NCBI GenBank assembly: GCA_965205055.1
Contig: OZ242030.1
Location: 248,001 to 312,000 of the forward strand
Source: CBDBBY01 sp965205055
Lineage (GTDB): Bacteria; Pseudomonadota; Alphaproteobacteria; Rhodobacterales; Rhodobacteraceae
Direction of reading: 5' to 3'
Length of the DNA stretch: 64,000 bases
Shown: positions 54,733 to 63,136 of the stretch, in pieces
Position numbering within the stretch: the first letter of the stretch is position 1
Layout: each line of letters begins with the position of its first letter
The notes under the pieces: model-generated
The model's database searches: none
What the model was told of the DNA's origin: nothing
What the model saw: the letters and a program-made list of their open reading frames with translations, nothing else
Program-made: the position numbers and the translations under genes

Positions 54733-56235
54733 ATGGACGTCAAGGAAATTGAGAACGAGCGCTTGAAGCGGAAATACGAAATCGTGCTTCCGTTCCAGAA
54801 AATCGCCGAACTCGAGAATGAGAAGCTCGAGGAGGTGCGGTCGACCGCGCACATCAGGGGCTTCAGGCCGGGCAAAGTCCCCATGTCCCTCATAAAGAAG
54901 CGCTTCGGAGACGCGGTGCGGTCGAACGTGCTGGACGAGCACTCGAAGTCCGTTCTCGACGAGTTCATGAATTCGAAGGACGAGACGCCGGTCGCAGGCT
55001 TGAACGTCGCCCTCGCGGACCGCGAAGACGAGAATTCCGATTATGTTCTTACTGTCGATTACGAGTGCACGCCGCAAATCCCGGACGTCGACCTGTCGTC
55101 GATTGAAATTGAACAACTGGTGGTCGACATCGACGACGACTTTATCGACCAAGCCGTGAAGGAGGAAATGCGTCAGAAACCGGACTATGGAAGTGCGCCG
55201 GAAGGCCATGCGATACAAAAAGGCGACAGCGTTGCTCTGAATTACCGCGCTGCACCGGCGGACGAAGAGAACTTGCCGGAGGACGAGCAGTCATTGCTTG
55301 TCGTCGTCGATCCCGACAAAGTTGATGAACAATCTTTGTTTGACGCGATGAAGTTCGATTTGGTCCATCCCGTCCTGAGCCGCTTGGTTTTCGACATGTA
55401 CGGAATCTCCGCCCACCTTATCGGAATGAAGGTCGGCGACACGGCCGAAATTGAGCTGGATGTGCCGAAAGCAGCGATTTTCAGCGAGCTTTCAGGGAAA
55501 AAGGCAAGATTCAATATTGAGATTCGAGCTATTGAGATGCGTTTGGATTACAGTAGCGAAGAAGAATTCGCGCGCATGCTCGAATATGACAGCGCGGCGG
55601 CATATCGTCTTCAATTGATGGCAAGGCTGAAGCATTACTATGAGAGGTTGTCCAAGGAGCTCTTGGTCGGGCATCTGTTTTGGGAATTGAACAAGAAATT
55701 GGACTTCAATGCACCCGAGGCCTTTATTGAAAATGAAATCGATTTCCAGAAGCGGGAACTGGGGGATGCGCCGCCAGAAGATCAAGAGAGCGGTATGGAC
55801 GAGTCGAGTTCGTCCGAGGGCGATTCCGATACCTCGCGCGCGGAGGCAGACTCCAGCGGCGAAACGGGGGAGCCGGAAACTGAGAACGAGATCCGCGAGT
55901 TGGCGGAGCGCAGGGTCAAGCATTTCATGTTCATGGAAAAATTGGCCAAAGAACATCAAATATCCTTGAGATCGCAAGATTTCTTGGACTTTGTCAACAA
56001 TTGGGCCGAATCGGAAACTGACAGGTCGTCAATACTTAAGAAAGTCGAGAATGATGCGGAATTCAGGCAAAGAGTCTTGAATATGGCGATAACGGACAAA
56101 ACGACGAATTTCGTGGTTGAACTTGTCAATGTTGAGACCAAGAAGGTCCCGCCTGAAGACTTGATCAAGATCTACACGGAAACGACAGATGTGAATCTCT
56201 CGACCGGCCTGAGATACGAGTTGAGTTCCGGCTGA
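54733..56235 (+). CDS. tig: Trigger factor
   Basis: Ribosome-bound chaperone and peptidyl-prolyl isomerase, 500 residues. The ribosome-binding signature GFRPGKVP is at residues 43-50. The middle is an FKBP-like domain (about 160-265) and the rest a helical chaperone arm. The arm carries an unusual acidic, serine-rich insert (about residues 345-385, with ESGMDESSSSEGDSDTSRAE) not expected in the usual 430-450-residue proteins. The ATG at 54733 has GAAGGA 10 bases upstream. It is followed by clpP and clpX. Confidence 0.92.
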   Translation: MDVKEIENERLKRKYEIVLPFQKIAELENEKLEEVRSTAHIRGFRPGKVPMSLIKKRFGDAVRSNVLDEHSKSVLDEFMNSKDETPVAGLNVALADREDENSDYVLTVDYECTPQIPDVDLSSIEIEQLVVDIDDDFIDQAVKEEMRQKPDYGSAPEGHAIQKGDSVALNYRAAPADEENLPEDEQSLLVVVDPDKVDEQSLFDAMKFDLVHPVLSRLVFDMYGISAHLIGMKVGDTAEIELDVPKAAIFSELSGKKARFNIEIRAIEMRLDYSSEEEFARMLEYDSAAAYRLQLMARLKHYYERLSKELLVGHLFWELNKKLDFNAPEAFIENEIDFQKRELGDAPPEDQESGMDESSSSEGDSDTSRAEADSSGETGEPETENEIRELAERRVKHFMFMEKLAKEHQISLRSQDFLDFVNNWAESETDRSSILKKVENDAEFRQRVLNMAITDKTTNFVVELVNVETKKVPPEDLIKIYTETTDVNLSTGLRYELSSG

Positions 56236-56309
56236 ATGGAGCATGGCATTTCAATGATTTGCGACATGTGCCGGCCGGGGAGCGAATGGCAGATGAGAGT
56301 TGGGTGAAA

Positions 56310-56942
56310 ATGAAAGATCCTTTCGAAACATACATGAACACTCTCGTGCCGATCGTCGTCGAACAGACGTCGAAGGGCGAGAGAAGCTACGACATCTTCT
56401 CCAGACTCCTGAAAGAGCGCATCGTTTTTCTTTCCGGAACCGTGCTCGACCCGATGGCGACTCTGGTGACCGCGCAGCTTCTTTTCCTCGAGTCGGAAAA
56501 TCCGAAGAAGGAAATCTCGATGTACATCAACAGTCCCGGAGGCTCCGTCACGTCGGGATTGTCGATTTACGACACGATGCGCTACATCAAGTGCAAGGTT
56601 TCGACCTTGGTCGTGGGCCAGGCGGCTTCAATGGGCTCGCTGCTGCTCACGGCCGGCGAGAAGGGAATGCGGTTTGCGCTTCCCAACAGCCGCATCATGG
56701 TGCACCAGCCTTCGGGCGGGGTGCAAGGCCAAGCGACGGACATTTCCATTCACGCGCAGGAAATGCTTGATACCAAGGCGAGGCTGAATAAAATCTTTTC
56801 CGTGCACACGGGTCAGCCGATCAAGCGCGTGCAGTCCGCTTTGGAGCGCGACAGGTTCATGACCCCCGGCGAAGCGAAGGAATGGGGCTTGATCGACCAA
56901 ATCGTGGAGAGCAGGAAAGACAGCGAGGCGGCCGCGGATTGA
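56310..56942 (+). CDS. clpP: ATP-dependent Clp protease proteolytic subunit
   Basis: A 210-residue serine protease that forms the double-ring chamber used by ClpX. The catalytic Ser is in GQAASMGSLLL, the His in RIMVHQPSGG and the Asp in LERDRFM near the C-terminus; YINSPGGSVTSGLSIYDTM is the oxyanion region. The family usually starts MKDPxExYMNTLVP, which matches the ATG at 56310. An ATG at 56286 (GGGGAG only 3 bases upstream) would add 8 residues and is possible. Lies between tig and clpX. Confidence 0.94.
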   Translation: MKDPFETYMNTLVPIVVEQTSKGERSYDIFSRLLKERIVFLSGTVLDPMATLVTAQLLFLESENPKKEISMYINSPGGSVTSGLSIYDTMRYIKCKVSTLVVGQAASMGSLLLTAGEKGMRFALPNSRIMVHQPSGGVQGQATDISIHAQEMLDTKARLNKIFSVHTGQPIKRVQSALERDRFMTPGEAKEWGLIDQIVESRKDSEAAAD

Positions 56943-57041
56943 TGCCGCTGAATCGCAATGCTATGCGGACTGCCGCAGAGCGGCGCGGGAAGGGGCGAAT
57001 CTGCAGGAGTGCAGGAAACAAGACAACGGGCGACGTAGCAC

Positions 57042-58304
57042 ATGGCGAAAATTGACGACGGCGATTCCAGAACATTGATCTGTTCATTTTGCGGGAAAAG
57101 CCAGAATGAGGTGCGCAAGCTTATCGCGGGTCCTCAGGTGTTCATTTGCGACGAATGCATTGAACTCTGCATGGAGATCATCAAAGAGGAGGCGAACAAC
57201 GAGACCCGGAAGTCCGACGACAAGGCATCGCTTCCGCGGGAAATTTATGAGGTTCTCGACGATTATGTTGTCGGGCAGGACCATGCCAAGAAGGTGCTCG
57301 CAGTAGCGGTCTACAACCATTACAAGCGCTTGAGCAATACATCGAAGGCCGCGGATATCGAGCTTGCCAAATCGAACATCCTGCTTGTCGGTCCGACCGG
57401 ATGCGGGAAAACCCTCTTGGCGCAGACGCTCGCGCGGATACTCGACGTGCCGTTCACCATGGCGGACGCAACGACGCTCACGGAAGCCGGATACGTCGGC
57501 GAGGACGTCGAAAACATCATTCTGAAGCTCCTGCAGGCAGCGGATTACAACGTGGAACGCGCGCAGCGGGGCATCGTGTACATTGACGAAGTCGACAAGA
57601 TTACCCGGAAGACGGACAACCCGTCGATCACGCGCGACGTGAGCGGGGAAGGGGTCCAGCAGGCTCTCTTGAAGATCATGGAAGGGACGGTCGCGTCGGT
57701 TCCGCCCCAAGGAGGCCGGAAGCACCCGCAGCAGGAGTTCATGCAGGTCGATACAACGAACATCCTGTTCATTTGCGGAGGCACCTTCGCGGGGCTTGAG
57801 AAGATCGTCGCGCAAAGGGGTCGCAATTCGTCGATCGGCTTCGGAGCGCAAGTGCTCGAGAAGGACGGCCGCGACACCAGCGAACTGCTGACAAATCTGG
57901 AGCCCGAGGATTTTCTCAAGTACGGATTGATCCCCGAGTTCATCGGGCGCCTTCCGATCGTGGCCACGCTGCATGACCTTTCGGAGAAGGCGCTGGTGAA
58001 AATCCTGACGGATCCGAGGAACGCGTTGATCAAACAGTACCAGCGGCTGCTCGAATTGGACGGCGTAAAGCTCACTTTCACGGCTGACGCCGTATCCTCG
58101 ATAGCGAAGAAGGCGATCGCGAGAAAAACCGGCGCGCGCGGGCTGCGGTCCATACTTGAGAACATCATGCTGGATGCCATGTTCGAATTGCCGGTAAAGG
58201 ATGGCGTGGAGGAAATCGTCATAAACAAAGAGGTGGTCACATCGTCGTCCGCGCCGCTTCTGATCTATTCGGATTACAAACCGGAAGCAGCGGCCGCGTC
58301 GTAG
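57042..58304 (+). CDS. clpX: ATP-dependent Clp protease ATPase subunit ClpX
   Basis: A 420-residue AAA+ unfoldase that feeds proteins to ClpP. The N-terminal zinc domain has four Cys (LICSFCGK and FICDECIELC), followed by Walker A GPTGCGKTLLAQ (about residues 112-123), Walker B IVYIDEVDKI and the C-terminal D2 part with RKTGARGLRSILE. The TLTEAGYVGEDVENI pore region is complete. It follows clpP after 99 bases. Confidence 0.97.
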   Translation: MAKIDDGDSRTLICSFCGKSQNEVRKLIAGPQVFICDECIELCMEIIKEEANNETRKSDDKASLPREIYEVLDDYVVGQDHAKKVLAVAVYNHYKRLSNTSKAADIELAKSNILLVGPTGCGKTLLAQTLARILDVPFTMADATTLTEAGYVGEDVENIILKLLQAADYNVERAQRGIVYIDEVDKITRKTDNPSITRDVSGEGVQQALLKIMEGTVASVPPQGGRKHPQQEFMQVDTTNILFICGGTFAGLEKIVAQRGRNSSIGFGAQVLEKDGRDTSELLTNLEPEDFLKYGLIPEFIGRLPIVATLHDLSEKALVKILTDPRNALIKQYQRLLELDGVKLTFTADAVSSIAKKAIARKTGARGLRSILENIMLDAMFELPVKDGVEEIVINKEVVTSSSAPLLIYSDYKPEAAAAS

Positions 58305-58404
58305 AGACCGGCGATCGGATCAGGACCGCGGAAGACAACCGCTTTTAAATTGAGCGGTCTGCGCCGAAGTCGCCGCAGACCGAATCCAACAAGGCGAACG
58401 AGCA

Positions 58405-58779
58405 ATGCGATTCATTATGAGGGCGATCACCTGGTGGACCGACCAAACTTTGGGAACCCAGTTCTTCACGTGGCGGAAAGGCAAGCTGGTCGGCAGCGAC
58501 GACGAAGGAAACAAATTCTACCAGAACTCCGACGGCTCGCGGCGGTGGGTGATCTACAACGGCGCGGTCGAGGCAAGCAGGGTATCTCCGCAGTGGCACG
58601 GCTGGCTGCATCACACTTTTGAAAAGCCTCCCACTTTGGACCCGTTGCCTCGCAAGTCTTGGGAGACGGAGCACGCAAGCAATGCGACCGGCTCGCCTGA
58701 CGCGTACTCGCCGCTCGGGTCGCTGAAGTCCGGCAATCTCGCCGACAGGCGGGATTACAGCGCTTGGGTTCCTGAATGA
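58405..58779 (+). CDS. NDUFA12-family complex I accessory protein
   Basis: A 124-residue protein of the NDUFA12/B17.2 family, an accessory subunit of alphaproteobacterial and mitochondrial NADH:ubiquinone oxidoreductase. Signatures are ITWWTDQTLGTQFFTWRKGKLVGSDDEGN, RRWVIYNGAVEASRVSPQWHGWLHHT and DYSAWVPE. Its place after clpX and before an MlaD gene is usual in the class. Confidence 0.9.
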   Translation: MRFIMRAITWWTDQTLGTQFFTWRKGKLVGSDDEGNKFYQNSDGSRRWVIYNGAVEASRVSPQWHGWLHHTFEKPPTLDPLPRKSWETEHASNATGSPDAYSPLGSLKSGNLADRRDYSAWVPE

Positions 58780-58807
58780 CGGCAATCGGGAGGATTCTTT
58801 CGCGGCA

Positions 58808-59251
58808 ATGTCGGAAAACGTAGCAGAATCTCTTATCGGGCTTGCGGTTCTGGTTGCTGCAGGCGTCTTTCTGGCCGTTCTGGTCGGGGACAGGGGCTCC
58901 AATTATGCCGGCGACAGCTACGAAATCTCGGCGAATTTCCTTTCGGCGGAAGGGATAACGCAAGGCACCGACGTGCGGATCGCGGGGATTTCCGTCGGTT
59001 CGGTGTCCGGAATGGAATTCAATTCCGAAACATTCGAAGCCGAAGTGACATTGCGGCTGGACGACGAAGTGCTTCTGCCGGACGACAGCCTTGTCGCGAT
59101 ATCGACCGAGGGCCTGCTGGGCGGCAACTTCGTCGAAATCCTTCCGGGCGGTTCGCCGGAAAATGTCGAGCCGGGCGGCCAACTTTTTCAGACGCAAAGC
59201 GCGCTCAGCCTGATCGAATTGCTCGCGGGTTTCGTCTCGGCGCGGGAATGA
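58808..59251 (+). CDS. mlaD: MlaD-family lipid-transport protein
   Basis: A 147-residue MCE-domain protein: a single N-terminal membrane helix (about residues 6-26), then the MCE fold with LSAEGITQGTDVRIAGISVGSV and STEGLLGGNFVEILPGG. MlaD forms a periplasmic ring in the phospholipid transport system that keeps the outer membrane asymmetric. The ATPase and permease of that system are not here. The stop overlaps the next gene by four bases (ATGA). Confidence 0.9.
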   Translation: MSENVAESLIGLAVLVAAGVFLAVLVGDRGSNYAGDSYEISANFLSAEGITQGTDVRIAGISVGSVSGMEFNSETFEAEVTLRLDDEVLLPDDSLVAISTEGLLGGNFVEILPGGSPENVEPGGQLFQTQSALSLIELLAGFVSARE

Positions 59252-59628
59252 AGTCCGTCGTTGTCGCAGCGGGGCTCGCATTCGCAAGCAGCGCCGCCTT
59301 CGGCCAAGTCGTCTTCAGCGGCCCGGGAGCGCATCTCAAGGGTCTCGACACGATTACCGGCCGACGTCAGGAGATCGAAATCGATGTCGCGGAAACAGTC
59401 GCTTTCGGGAGAATGTCGATCACTTTGCGCGAATGCCGCTATGAGCCGGAAAATCCCGCCGGGCATTCCTACGCGTTCTTGACGATTACCGAGCAAGGAG
59501 CCGGCGAGCCGGTTTTCGACGCCTGGATGGTTTCAGCGGCGCCCGCGCTTTCCGCGATGGACCATTATCGATACGACATCTGGCTGATCCGCTGCAAAAC
59601 GCTGGATGCAGTCGAAGTCGGCGGCTGA
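59248..59628 (+). CDS. DUF2155 exported protein
   Basis: A 126-residue protein with a short signal peptide (to about residue 19, AAFGQ). The DUF2155 domain shows GLDTITGRRQEIEIDVAETVAFGRMSITLRECRY, GHSYAFLTI, FDAWMVSAAPALSAMDHYRYDIWLIRC. It is translationally coupled to mlaD (ATGA overlap) and probably acts in the periplasm. Its last 64 bases overlap the convergent aat gene. Confidence 0.85.
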   Translation: MKSVVVAAGLAFASSAAFGQVVFSGPGAHLKGLDTITGRRQEIEIDVAETVAFGRMSITLRECRYEPENPAGHSYAFLTITEQGAGEPVFDAWMVSAAPALSAMDHYRYDIWLIRCKTLDAVEVGG

Positions 59629-60230
59629 GAGCGGAAATCCGCGTCCACGCCTACCGCTGTCTCAAGCATCCGCTCATACTCCGAGCGCGGGATCTCCTTG
59701 GCGCCGAATGATGCCAAGTGGTCCGTCATGTATTGAGTTTCGAGAAAACTGAAACCGGTCTTCACGAGCTGGTCCACGAGCCAGACCAGCGCGATCTTCG
59801 ACGCGTGCGGCCGATCGGAGAACATGCTCTCTCCGAAGAACGCGCCTCCGATCGCGACGCCGTAAAGGCCGCCGACAAGTGCGCCGCCGTCCCGGACTTC
59901 GACGGAATGCGACATGCCCGCGTTGTGGAGCTCGCAGTAGAGGCGGATGATCGTATCGTTGATCCAAGTTTGCTCGCGGCGGGCGCATTGGGCGATCACC
60001 AGATTGAAGCTGGAATTGATGGTCACGCGGTAGTCCGTTCTCCTCAAGTACCGCGCAAAGCGCCTCGGCACATGGAAATCGCGGAATTCTATCAAGCTTC
60101 GAGGGGACGGGTTGAACCAAAGCAGGTTACCTGAATCCGGATCGCCCATCGGAAAGAAGCCGTTTCGATAGGCGAGCGCGAGCATTTCAACCGAAACGTC
60201 CAAATTCGTCGAAAATGCGAAGCGGCTCAT
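59565..60230 (-). CDS. aat: Leucyl/phenylalanyl-tRNA-protein transferase
   Basis: A 221-residue enzyme that adds Leu or Phe to proteins with N-terminal Arg or Lys, marking them for ClpAP (N-degron pathway). Typical parts are LALAYRNGFFPMG, LLWFNPSPR, GMSHSVEVRDGGALVGGLYGVAIGGAFFGESMFS and DTQYMTDHL-like ETQYMTDHLASFGA. The ATG at 60230 lies 12 bases after the accC stop on the same strand. The 3' end overlaps the convergent DUF2155 gene by 64 bases. Confidence 0.93.
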   Translation of the reverse strand: MSRFAFSTNLDVSVEMLALAYRNGFFPMGDPDSGNLLWFNPSPRSLIEFRDFHVPRRFARYLRRTDYRVTINSSFNLVIAQCARREQTWINDTIIRLYCELHNAGMSHSVEVRDGGALVGGLYGVAIGGAFFGESMFSDRPHASKIALVWLVDQLVKTGFSFLETQYMTDHLASFGAKEIPRSEYERMLETAVGVDADFRSQPPTSTASSVLQRISQMSYR

Positions 60231-60241
60231 TGTCGAACAGC

Positions 60242-61606
60242 TCAGTCGCCGGGGCCTCTGCTTTCCAGCCAATCTCCCAGCCAGTGGATGTTGTACTTTC
60301 CGTCAATGATGTCGGGATTCTCGGCCAGCATCTCGAACATCGGCGCGGTCGTTTCCACTCCGTCGACGATCAGTTCTCTCAATGCGCACCGCAGTTTGGC
60401 GAAGGCAGACTGTCTGTCGTCGCCATGCACGATGAGCTTGCCGATCAAGCTGTCGTAGTACGGCGGAATGTCGTAGCCCGAGTAAATCGCCGAGTCCGTC
60501 CGAACGCCGAGTCCGCCGGGCGCATGGAAGGTATTCACCCGTCCGGGGCAGGGCATGAAATCCGGGAACGTCTCGGCGTTGATCCGAATTTCGATCGCAT
60601 GGCCTTTCGGCTTCAGATCGCTCTGCTTGAACGACATCGGAAGTCCGGCGGCAACGCGTATCTGTTCTTGAACCAGGTCCACCCCGTAGACGGCCTCGGT
60701 GACCGGATGCTCCACCTGCAGCCTCGTGTTCATTTCGATGAAGTGGAACATGCCGTCCGCGAACAGGAACTCGAAGGTTCCCGCGCCCTTGTACTGCATG
60801 TTCGCCGCCGCCTCGGCGCAGACTTTGCCGATCGCCGCCCGTTGTTCGGCTGTTATGCCGGGCGCGGGCGATTCCTCGACAACCTTCTGGTGCCGGCGCT
60901 GCAAAGAGCAGTCCCTCTCTCCGATATGGACGGCTTTGCCTTTTCCGTCCCCGAAAACCTGTATCTCGATGTGCCTCGGCTTGACGAAAAGCTTTTCGAG
61001 GTAGACGTCGTCGTTGCCGAAAGCCGCCTTGGCTTCGGAGCGCGCCGTCAAATACGCGCTTTCGATCTGACTGGCTTGGGCCGCGACCTTCATTCCTCGG
61101 CCGCCCCCGCCTGCGGAAGCCTTTACCAAAATCGGATACCCGATCTCTTCTGCGATCTCGATGGCGTCGGCGACCGAATCGACGCAGCCGTCCGACCCGG
61201 GAACGCACGGCACGCCGAGCTCCTGCATGGCCCGCTTTGCGGACACCTTGTCCCCCATGGTCCGAATGTGCTCCGGATCAGGGCCGATGAAGACGATCTT
61301 GTGGTCGATCACGGCCTCTGCGAACCGCGCGTTTTCGGACAGGAAGCCGTAGCCCGGATGAATGGCGTTGGAGCGCGTGATCTCGCAAGCGGCGATGATG
61401 CGGAATATGGACAAGTAGCTTTGCGCCGGCGGCGGGGGGCCGACGCAAATCGTCTGATCCGCCATTCTCACGTGCATTGAGTTCGCATCCGCAGTCGAAT
61501 GTATCGCGACAGTTTCGATTCCGAGTTCTCTGCAGGCCCGAATGACGCGCAGCGCGATTTCACCCCTGTTCGCGACCAATATCTTTTTGAAAAGAGGTTT
61601 AGCCAT
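60242..61606 (-). CDS. accC: Biotin carboxylase of acetyl-CoA carboxylase
   Basis: A 454-residue ATP-grasp enzyme that carboxylates biotin in the first step of fatty acid synthesis. Signatures: KILVANRGEIALRVIRACRE at the start, IHPGYGFLSEN, VKASAGGGGRGMKV (ATP loop), ERDCSLQRRHQKVVEESPAP and EMNTRLQVEHPVTE. Starts right after the accB stop (TAGATG), so both are one operon with accB first. Confidence 0.97.
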   Translation of the reverse strand: MAKPLFKKILVANRGEIALRVIRACRELGIETVAIHSTADANSMHVRMADQTICVGPPPPAQSYLSIFRIIAACEITRSNAIHPGYGFLSENARFAEAVIDHKIVFIGPDPEHIRTMGDKVSAKRAMQELGVPCVPGSDGCVDSVADAIEIAEEIGYPILVKASAGGGGRGMKVAAQASQIESAYLTARSEAKAAFGNDDVYLEKLFVKPRHIEIQVFGDGKGKAVHIGERDCSLQRRHQKVVEESPAPGITAEQRAAIGKVCAEAAANMQYKGAGTFEFLFADGMFHFIEMNTRLQVEHPVTEAVYGVDLVQEQIRVAAGLPMSFKQSDLKPKGHAIEIRINAETFPDFMPCPGRVNTFHAPGGLGVRTDSAIYSGYDIPPYYDSLIGKLIVHGDDRQSAFAKLRCALRELIVDGVETTAPMFEMLAENPDIIDGKYNIHWLGDWLESRGPGD

Positions 61607-62131
61607 CTATTCAATGATCATGATCGGGGTGCCGTATTCGACCGGCATTCCATCCTGAACGAGCACCCGCTTGACGATGCCGGAAAACGGCGAAGGAATG
61701 TGGTTCATCGTCTTCATCGCTTCGACGATGACCAGGGTGTCGCCTTCCTTGACCGCATCGCCGACATCGGCGAATGTCTGAGCGCCGGGATCAGGCTGAA
61801 GATAGACCGTTCCGATCATCGGCGATCGCACCAGTCCGGTTTCATCTTCCGGCTCGACCGCCGCGTCCGGAATTGAATCCCGGTCCGCGTGATCGCCTTG
61901 CTCGATCTCCGCCCCGTTGAATTCAGTCGCCGCTCCGGCGTCATCCTGAAATGTCGGCCTCGGGAGTTGCGGAACTGACTCGCGGGACACGAGGGTCCGG
62001 CCCGAGACCCTCACATTCAGTTTGTCGAATTTGTTTCGGACTCTCGACACTTCGATTTCAGCGAGGCCGTGCTCCTTGAGCATCGCCGCCAGGCTGTTGA
62101 TGAATTCCGCATCGTCGTTCGGTTCACTCAT
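61607..62131 (-). CDS. accB: Biotin carboxyl carrier protein
   Basis: A 174-residue carrier subunit. The N-terminal part (to about residue 90) binds the carboxylase, a linker rich in Asp and Glu follows, and the C-terminal biotinyl domain has the biotin site EAMKTMNHIPS (Lys about residue 139) and SPMIGTVYLQPDPGAQTF. Lies directly upstream of accC without a gap. Length and layout are normal. Confidence 0.96.
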   Translation of the reverse strand: MSEPNDDAEFINSLAAMLKEHGLAEIEVSRVRNKFDKLNVRVSGRTLVSRESVPQLPRPTFQDDAGAATEFNGAEIEQGDHADRDSIPDAAVEPEDETGLVRSPMIGTVYLQPDPGAQTFADVGDAVKEGDTLVIVEAMKTMNHIPSPFSGIVKRVLVQDGMPVEYGTPIMIIE

Positions 62132-62218
62132 TTCGCTGGTGCCTCCTTGCCTGTCTCTCCTGAACCGACGTCACGCGTTGCGTCTTCACGCGCATTCGCT
62201 TGCGCCGATCATGGCATT

Positions 62219-63034
62219 CTATTGCGCGGCGTCGCCTCGCGCCACTTCGACGAGCTGTCTCATGTCGTCGAGCTTGATCCATCCCCGGACGATGCTTCCG
62301 CCGATGATGAACGCGGGAGTTCCATTGACTCCGAGCGAGTCCGCCAAGGCATAATTGGCCGAAATCGCGCCGTCCACGGAATCGCTGTCCATCGTTTCGA
62401 TCAACGCGTCCTGATCCAGATTTGCCTCTTTCGCGAAGTCCTTGATCAATCGGTTGGAAACCGGACCGTTGTAAGCGATGAGGAAATCGTGCGCCGCCTT
62501 GTATGCGCTGCCGCCGCCGACCTGCAAAGCGGCGATCGCCAGCCTTGCTGATCGTTCGGATTCCTGTCCAAGGATCGGAAATTCCTTTACGACGTAACGA
62601 ATGTTGCCATCTGATTCGATCAGAGTTTCAACATCGTCGTAAGCTTTCCGACAGTAGCCGCAGCGATAATCGATGAACTCCACGAATGCGACGTCGCCGT
62701 CGGGGTTTCCGCCCACCCATGAATGGCTGTCCGAAAATATTTCGTCGGAGTGCTTTTCGACAAGCTGGCCGTCGGATATATTCTCTTCCTGCGCGGACAG
62801 CGCCTGAAGCTCCATGAGAATTTCCAAAATCAGTTCCGGATTTTCAACGAGATAATCCCTGATTTCTTGCCGCAGCGCAGTCCGCTCTTCATCCGACAGC
62901 GCATTCAAGTCGCTTGCGCCAGCCCATCCCGAAGCGAAGATGGAACCGGCCGTAAGGACAGCCGCAAGCAGATGGCGCGATCCCGCGCGGCCTCTGTTCC
63001 TGAACGGGGTTGCCAGCAGTTTCAGGTCAGACAT
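62219..63034 (-). CDS. DsbA-family thiol-disulfide protein
   Basis: A 271-residue periplasmic thioredoxin-fold protein of the DsbA/Com1 type. It has a signal peptide (to about residue 40, WAGAS), an N-terminal helical domain (ALSDEERTALRQEIRDYLVENPELILE), the active site FIDYRCGYCRKAY (CGYC) and the cis-Pro loop GVNGTPAFIIGG. It probably forms or isomerises disulfides in exported proteins. It lies between accB and the RNase E end. Confidence 0.9.
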   Translation of the reverse strand: MSDLKLLATPFRNRGRAGSRHLLAAVLTAGSIFASGWAGASDLNALSDEERTALRQEIRDYLVENPELILEILMELQALSAQEENISDGQLVEKHSDEIFSDSHSWVGGNPDGDVAFVEFIDYRCGYCRKAYDDVETLIESDGNIRYVVKEFPILGQESERSARLAIAALQVGGGSAYKAAHDFLIAYNGPVSNRLIKDFAKEANLDQDALIETMDSDSVDGAISANYALADSLGVNGTPAFIIGGSIVRGWIKLDDMRQLVEVARGDAAQ

Positions 63035-63136
63035 TGCTGTTCTTTTTCATAGCTAGCTGTTCACTTGACCCGGGGCAAATCGCGAACAGGCGGCATTTCG
63101 GCGCAATGCGCTTGCCTCCGGCAAGGTTTGCGCACA

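Noticed and set aside
58324..58357. Short inverted repeat after clpX
   Set aside because: GACCGC and GCGGTC are six bases with a 22-base spacer; the T-run lies inside the spacer, so it does not look like a terminator.
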